A DNA stretch of 7,409 nt, taken from Chryseobacterium gleum. Lineage in GTDB: Bacteria; Bacteroidota; Bacteroidia; Flavobacteriales_D; Crocinitomicaceae. Under the pieces are notes generated by a model, which saw only the letters and a list, made by a program, of their open reading frames with translations, was not told the DNA's origin and made no database searches. The stretch covers positions 1 through 7,409 of the forward strand of contig CALPUT020000119.1 in assembly GCA_943326825.2 (NCBI GenBank). Reading direction: 5' to 3'. Positions 6,889-7,409 of this stretch are shown here, in pieces (the stretch's first letter is position 1; every line of letters starts with the position of its first letter). Both the position numbers and the translations under genes were made by a program.

Positions 6889-7383
6889 ATGAATATTCGA
6901 ATTGGTTTTGGAGTAGATGTTCATCAATTAAGAGAAGGATATCAGTTATTTATTGGCGGAAAACACATCCCTTCTGAAATTGGTGCAGTAGGTCATTCTG
7001 ATGCAGATGTATTAATCCATGCGATTTGTGATGCACTTCTTGGCGCTGCTAATCTAAGAGATATTGGATATCATTTTTCAGATAAAGACCCAAAATACAA
7101 AGGAATTGATAGTAAAATATTATTACGTGAAGTAGTTACTTTAATTCAAGACAAAGGTTACTCAGTAGTTAATATTGATTGCACTGTAATTCTAGAAACA
7201 CCTAAATTAAATCCACACATTCCTGACATGCAAGCTATTTTGGCTGAAATTCTAAAAGTGGAATTAGATGCTGTTTCATTGAAAGCTACAACACATGAAA
7301 AAGTAGATTCTTTTGGTGAAGGAAAAGCGATAAAAGCTTATGCTGTTTGTTTGTTGAATAAGTCAATAAAGATTAGTCAATAG
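6889..7383 (+). CDS. ispF: 2-C-methyl-D-erythritol 2,4-cyclodiphosphate synthase IspF
   Basis: IspF is the cytoplasmic homotrimeric enzyme that converts CDP-methylerythritol 2-phosphate to the cyclic diphosphate MEcPP with release of CMP, the fifth step of the MEP isoprenoid pathway. The 164-residue protein has normal length. The GFGVDVH motif supplies metal ligands Asp10 and His12, and GHSDADVLIHAICDALLGA supplies His36-Ser37 and the third ligand His44. DIGYHFSD (58-65) matches the DIGxxFPD block, and KATTHEK (132-138) matches the KATTTEK block that holds the nucleotide. After this the usual GFTGRGEG segment is replaced by DSFGEGKA, so Glu144 stands where E. coli has Arg142, a residue lining the trimer cavity. 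The active site itself is intact, so the enzyme should be functional. Its ATG lies 4 nt after the porV stop, with no room for a separate promoter, so it is probably cotranscribed with porV. Confidence 0.96.
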   Translation: MNIRIGFGVDVHQLREGYQLFIGGKHIPSEIGAVGHSDADVLIHAICDALLGAANLRDIGYHFSDKDPKYKGIDSKILLREVVTLIQDKGYSVVNIDCTVILETPKLNPHIPDMQAILAEILKVELDAVSLKATTHEKVDSFGEGKAIKAYAVCLLNKSIKISQ

Positions 7384-7409
7384 CTAGTATAACTTTTAAC
7401 TCATTAAAG

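Noticed and set aside
7384..7409. Possible terminator or new promoter after ispF
   Set aside because: The 26 nt hold no stem-loop with a T-run and no TAnnTTTG element; the window ends too soon to judge.

Overview
The window is AT-rich DNA that looks like a member of the Bacteroidota, most likely a Flavobacteriales-type organism. Three things support this: nearly every gene is a component of the type IX secretion system (T9SS), which is known only from the Fibrobacterota-Chlorobiota-Bacteroidota group; start codons lack Shine-Dalgarno sequences and have A/T-rich leaders; and several intergenic sites resemble the Bacteroidota promoter (TTTG, about 19 nt, TAnnTTTG).

Layout. Minus strand, left part: the 5' end of a GldJ/GldK-type lipoprotein gene (best call gldJ) runs off the left edge, and a PorP/SprF-family outer-membrane protein gene (582-1550) lies directly upstream of it, reading in the same direction. 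A divergent intergenic region of about 150 nt (1551-1699) separates these from the plus-strand genes: porU (gingipain-like C25 sortase, 1700-5569), porV (outer-membrane barrel and cargo shuttle, 5628-6884) and, only 4 nt after porV, ispF (MEP-pathway enzyme, 6889-7383). The last 26 nt hold no recognisable feature. No RNA genes, mobile elements, CRISPR arrays or sizeable repeats were seen.

How the genes fit together. In the known T9SS, cargo with a C-terminal domain (CTD) signal crosses the outer membrane, is collected by PorV and delivered to PorU, which removes the CTD and attaches the cargo to the surface. GldJ/GldK lipoproteins form periplasmic ring structures of the translocon and gliding machinery, and PorP/SprF proteins are outer-membrane barrels linked to those components. 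The window therefore carries surface-attachment genes (porU-porV) facing translocon/gliding genes (porP-like, gldJ). ispF is a housekeeping isoprenoid gene that appears to share the porV transcript.

This is a known system, not a new one. The points most worth a second look are the porP-like/gldJ pairing next to porU-porV, a substituted trimer-cavity motif in IspF, a Ser/Asn-rich insertion with two adjacent cysteines in the PorU protease domain, and promoter positions suggesting that the annotated starts of gldJ and porU should be moved downstream.
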